Shown piece after piece: positions 5,080 to 6,516 of a stretch of DNA of 6,516 nt. The stretch lies in assembly GCA_934777095.1 (NCBI GenBank), contig CAKVNP010000134.1:1-6516 (forward strand), read 5' to 3'. The notes under the pieces were generated by a model. It was not told the DNA's origin. It ran no database searches and saw nothing but the letters and a program-made list of their open reading frames with translations. How positions within the stretch are numbered: position 1 is the first letter of the stretch; the number at the start of each line of letters is the position of its first letter. The DNA is from an uncultured Clostridium sp. Its GTDB lineage: Bacteria; Bacillota; Clostridia; Clostridiales; Clostridiaceae. Both the position numbers and the translations under genes were made by a program.

Positions 5080-6516
5080 TTATTTACAATAAAAACTCTC
5101 CACAGGACCCAAATATGATTTTGGAACATTACTATTAATTGGATATAGTATTATTCTCTCTAATACAAAGGAAGAACTTATTCCGTAAATTCGTAGATAA
5201 TTAATGCCCTTTTTACAATAAATCTTATATTTATATATTCTTATATTATCTATTATTGCCTTAACCCATTCACTACATCTGAAGTCTAATGAAGTAAAGT
5301 TATCACAGACTGCATTTTTAATTTTAATTTTAATTTCTTCTCCATTTATCTGCATTCCAAAATTCATCTTTCCATCAATATATGTTGTATTGGATGGTGC
5401 AAGATATAGCTCTACAAAATATTCACCTTCATTTTTAGCAGCAAAGCAATATTCCAGCCATGGTTTATCACTTTTTGTACTTAAATTATTTATATTTGGC
5501 ATCAATTTCATTGCTGACTTAGTTCTTCCATAATTATCGAGTTTTATGAAACCAACGTCAGCAAGATCATATTTTTTATAGTAATGTTCTGCTTCCATAG
5601 CAATATATCCTTGAGTTTCTAAAAAAGTCATCTGATGAAGATTGCTTATATCATAGTTCTCTGCTTCAACTACTATTGTTACCTTACTTCCTTGTGCTTT
5701 TATAATTACTTCTGCAGTTTCCCTAGATTTTAAAAGCCTTCTATCAATTCCTATAGTAACAATATCTTTTTTTGAAACACAGCCTCTTTTTCTTGAAAGC
5801 TTCAGCCATCTACAAGAAGTAGCAATTTCATATTCTACAGGCTGCCTGCTTCCACATGCAATATCAATAGACACTTCATTTACATCTGGACGTAGAAAAT
5901 CATTAACATAGAGCTTTTTCCCTGTCCATTCACCGCCTTCTGTAAATTCAGCTGAATGTGATTGGGCCACTATAATTCTTGGCTTATTGGCTGGCTCAAT
6001 TTTTATCATTAGAGGGTACTTACAGCCTTCTTCACACCAAGAAACAAAACCAATATGCTCAGATAATCCCATACCATACCACTTTTCATCTGCTATACTA
6101 TGAAACTCCTCTGTTAATTCACGGTCCTTACGTATACAAGCGGCTATTTTATCTGCATAATCATTTGCTTCAACTCTTCCCTGCTTAGCATAAAACTCAT
6201 TTTTTGCAGCAAAAACCTGCATACGTTGAACATTAGCCGAAGCTACTGCTGGATAATACACCAATTCATAATATGCTGGCAATACTTCCGGTAGACATTT
6301 ATTCCTTAATATTTCAGCCTGTTCCATAATTTCACTTGTTTCCTTTAAAATATTATCTGCTTCCCCAAAATGTACTGGATGATATACCTTTGAATTAATA
6401 ATTTCTGGCTTCCTGTTATGATTTAAATGAGTATAAGAATTTAAAATATTTTTTATCATAGTCTTATCCTCTACGGAAAAATTATCTTTAAAATGATGTT
6501 CTATCCATAGTTCTGT
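5080..6516 (-). CDS. GH115 alpha-glucuronidase, C-terminal part (5' end outside window)
   Basis: C-terminal 478 codons of a glycoside hydrolase family 115 protein; members remove (4-O-methyl-)glucuronic acid side chains from glucuronoxylan, including internal ones. The frame stays open to the window edge, 19 codons above the first ATG (6457-6459), and the sequence across that ATG (IKNILNSYTHLN, then RKPE) matches the interior of full-length members (about 950 aa), so I treat the ATG as internal despite a GAGGA 9 nt before it. Numbering from that Met: about 18-140 is the helical domain (YYELVYYPAVASAN 63-76, YAKQGR 90-95, HIGF 135-138); about 195-268 is an Ig-like beta domain; about 280-455 is the C-terminal beta-sandwich (MEAEHYY 288-294, GRTKSAM 311-317, VELYLAPS 349-356, SYLGPVES 448-455). 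The catalytic barrel lies upstream, outside the window, so activity and secretion cannot be judged. A hairpin follows the gene at once. If the upstream part were missing in the genome, this would be a pseudogene. Confidence 0.88.
   Translation of the reverse strand, partial: TELWIEHHFKDNFSVEDKTMIKNILNSYTHLNHNRKPEIINSKVYHPVHFGEADNILKETSEIMEQAEILRNKCLPEVLPAYYELVYYPAVASANVQRMQVFAAKNEFYAKQGRVEANDYADKIAACIRKDRELTEEFHSIADEKWYGMGLSEHIGFVSWCEEGCKYPLMIKIEPANKPRIIVAQSHSAEFTEGGEWTGKKLYVNDFLRPDVNEVSIDIACGSRQPVEYEIATSCRWLKLSRKRGCVSKKDIVTIGIDRRLLKSRETAEVIIKAQGSKVTIVVEAENYDISNLHQMTFLETQGYIAMEAEHYYKKYDLADVGFIKLDNYGRTKSAMKLMPNINNLSTKSDKPWLEYCFAAKNEGEYFVELYLAPSNTTYIDGKMNFGMQINGEEIKIKIKNAVCDNFTSLDFRCSEWVKAIIDNIRIYKYKIYCKKGINYLRIYGISSSFVLERIILYPINSNVPKSYLGPVESFYCK

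Noticed and set aside
5979..6188. Plus-strand 69-codon open frame
   Set aside because: It lies antisense to the conserved helical domain of the GH115 gene, with no ribosome site or recognisable protein character.
1..6516. A single novel multi-gene system covering the window
   Set aside because: The genes belong to known, unrelated families and are mostly separated by terminators; no defence, mobile or biosynthetic cluster signature is visible.

Overview
The window is AT-rich with strong GGAGG-type ribosome binding sites, and its protein families are typical of the low-GC Firmicutes. It reads like a chromosomal segment of a saccharolytic, anaerobic, spore-forming Clostridium (sensu stricto, solventogen-like). 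The genus is inferred from composition and gene content. No rRNA, tRNA, CRISPR array, insertion sequence or phage gene is visible.

All recognisable genes lie on the minus strand, so transcription runs from high to low coordinates. In that order they are: (1) the C-terminal part of a GH115 alpha-glucuronidase (5080-6516, 5' end outside the window), closed by a strong hairpin; (2) a 285-nt spacer with a short hydrophobic open frame of doubtful status; (3) a cytoplasmic GH13 alpha-glucosidase (3154-4794), closed by a strong hairpin; (4) a manganese catalase (2334-3005), followed by a weaker hairpin; (5) an FAD-dependent oxidoreductase with a C-terminal Rieske 2Fe-2S domain (792-2228); (6) a soluble methyl-accepting chemotaxis protein (1-620, 3' end outside the window) with a SigD-like promoter candidate in front of it.

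The hairpins between most genes suggest mainly single-gene transcription units. Function groups loosely: two plant-polysaccharide enzymes (glucuronic acid side chains of xylan; alpha-glucosides), two redox or oxygen-defence proteins (H2O2 removal; flavin/Rieske electron transfer), and one chemoreceptor. I see no evidence for a novel multi-gene system. The points most worth a second look are two gene starts that should be moved, the residue details that bear on GH13 linkage preference and Rieske potential, the SigD-like promoter, a CxxC pair in the chemoreceptor sensor, and the hydrophobic reading frame in the GH13 leader.
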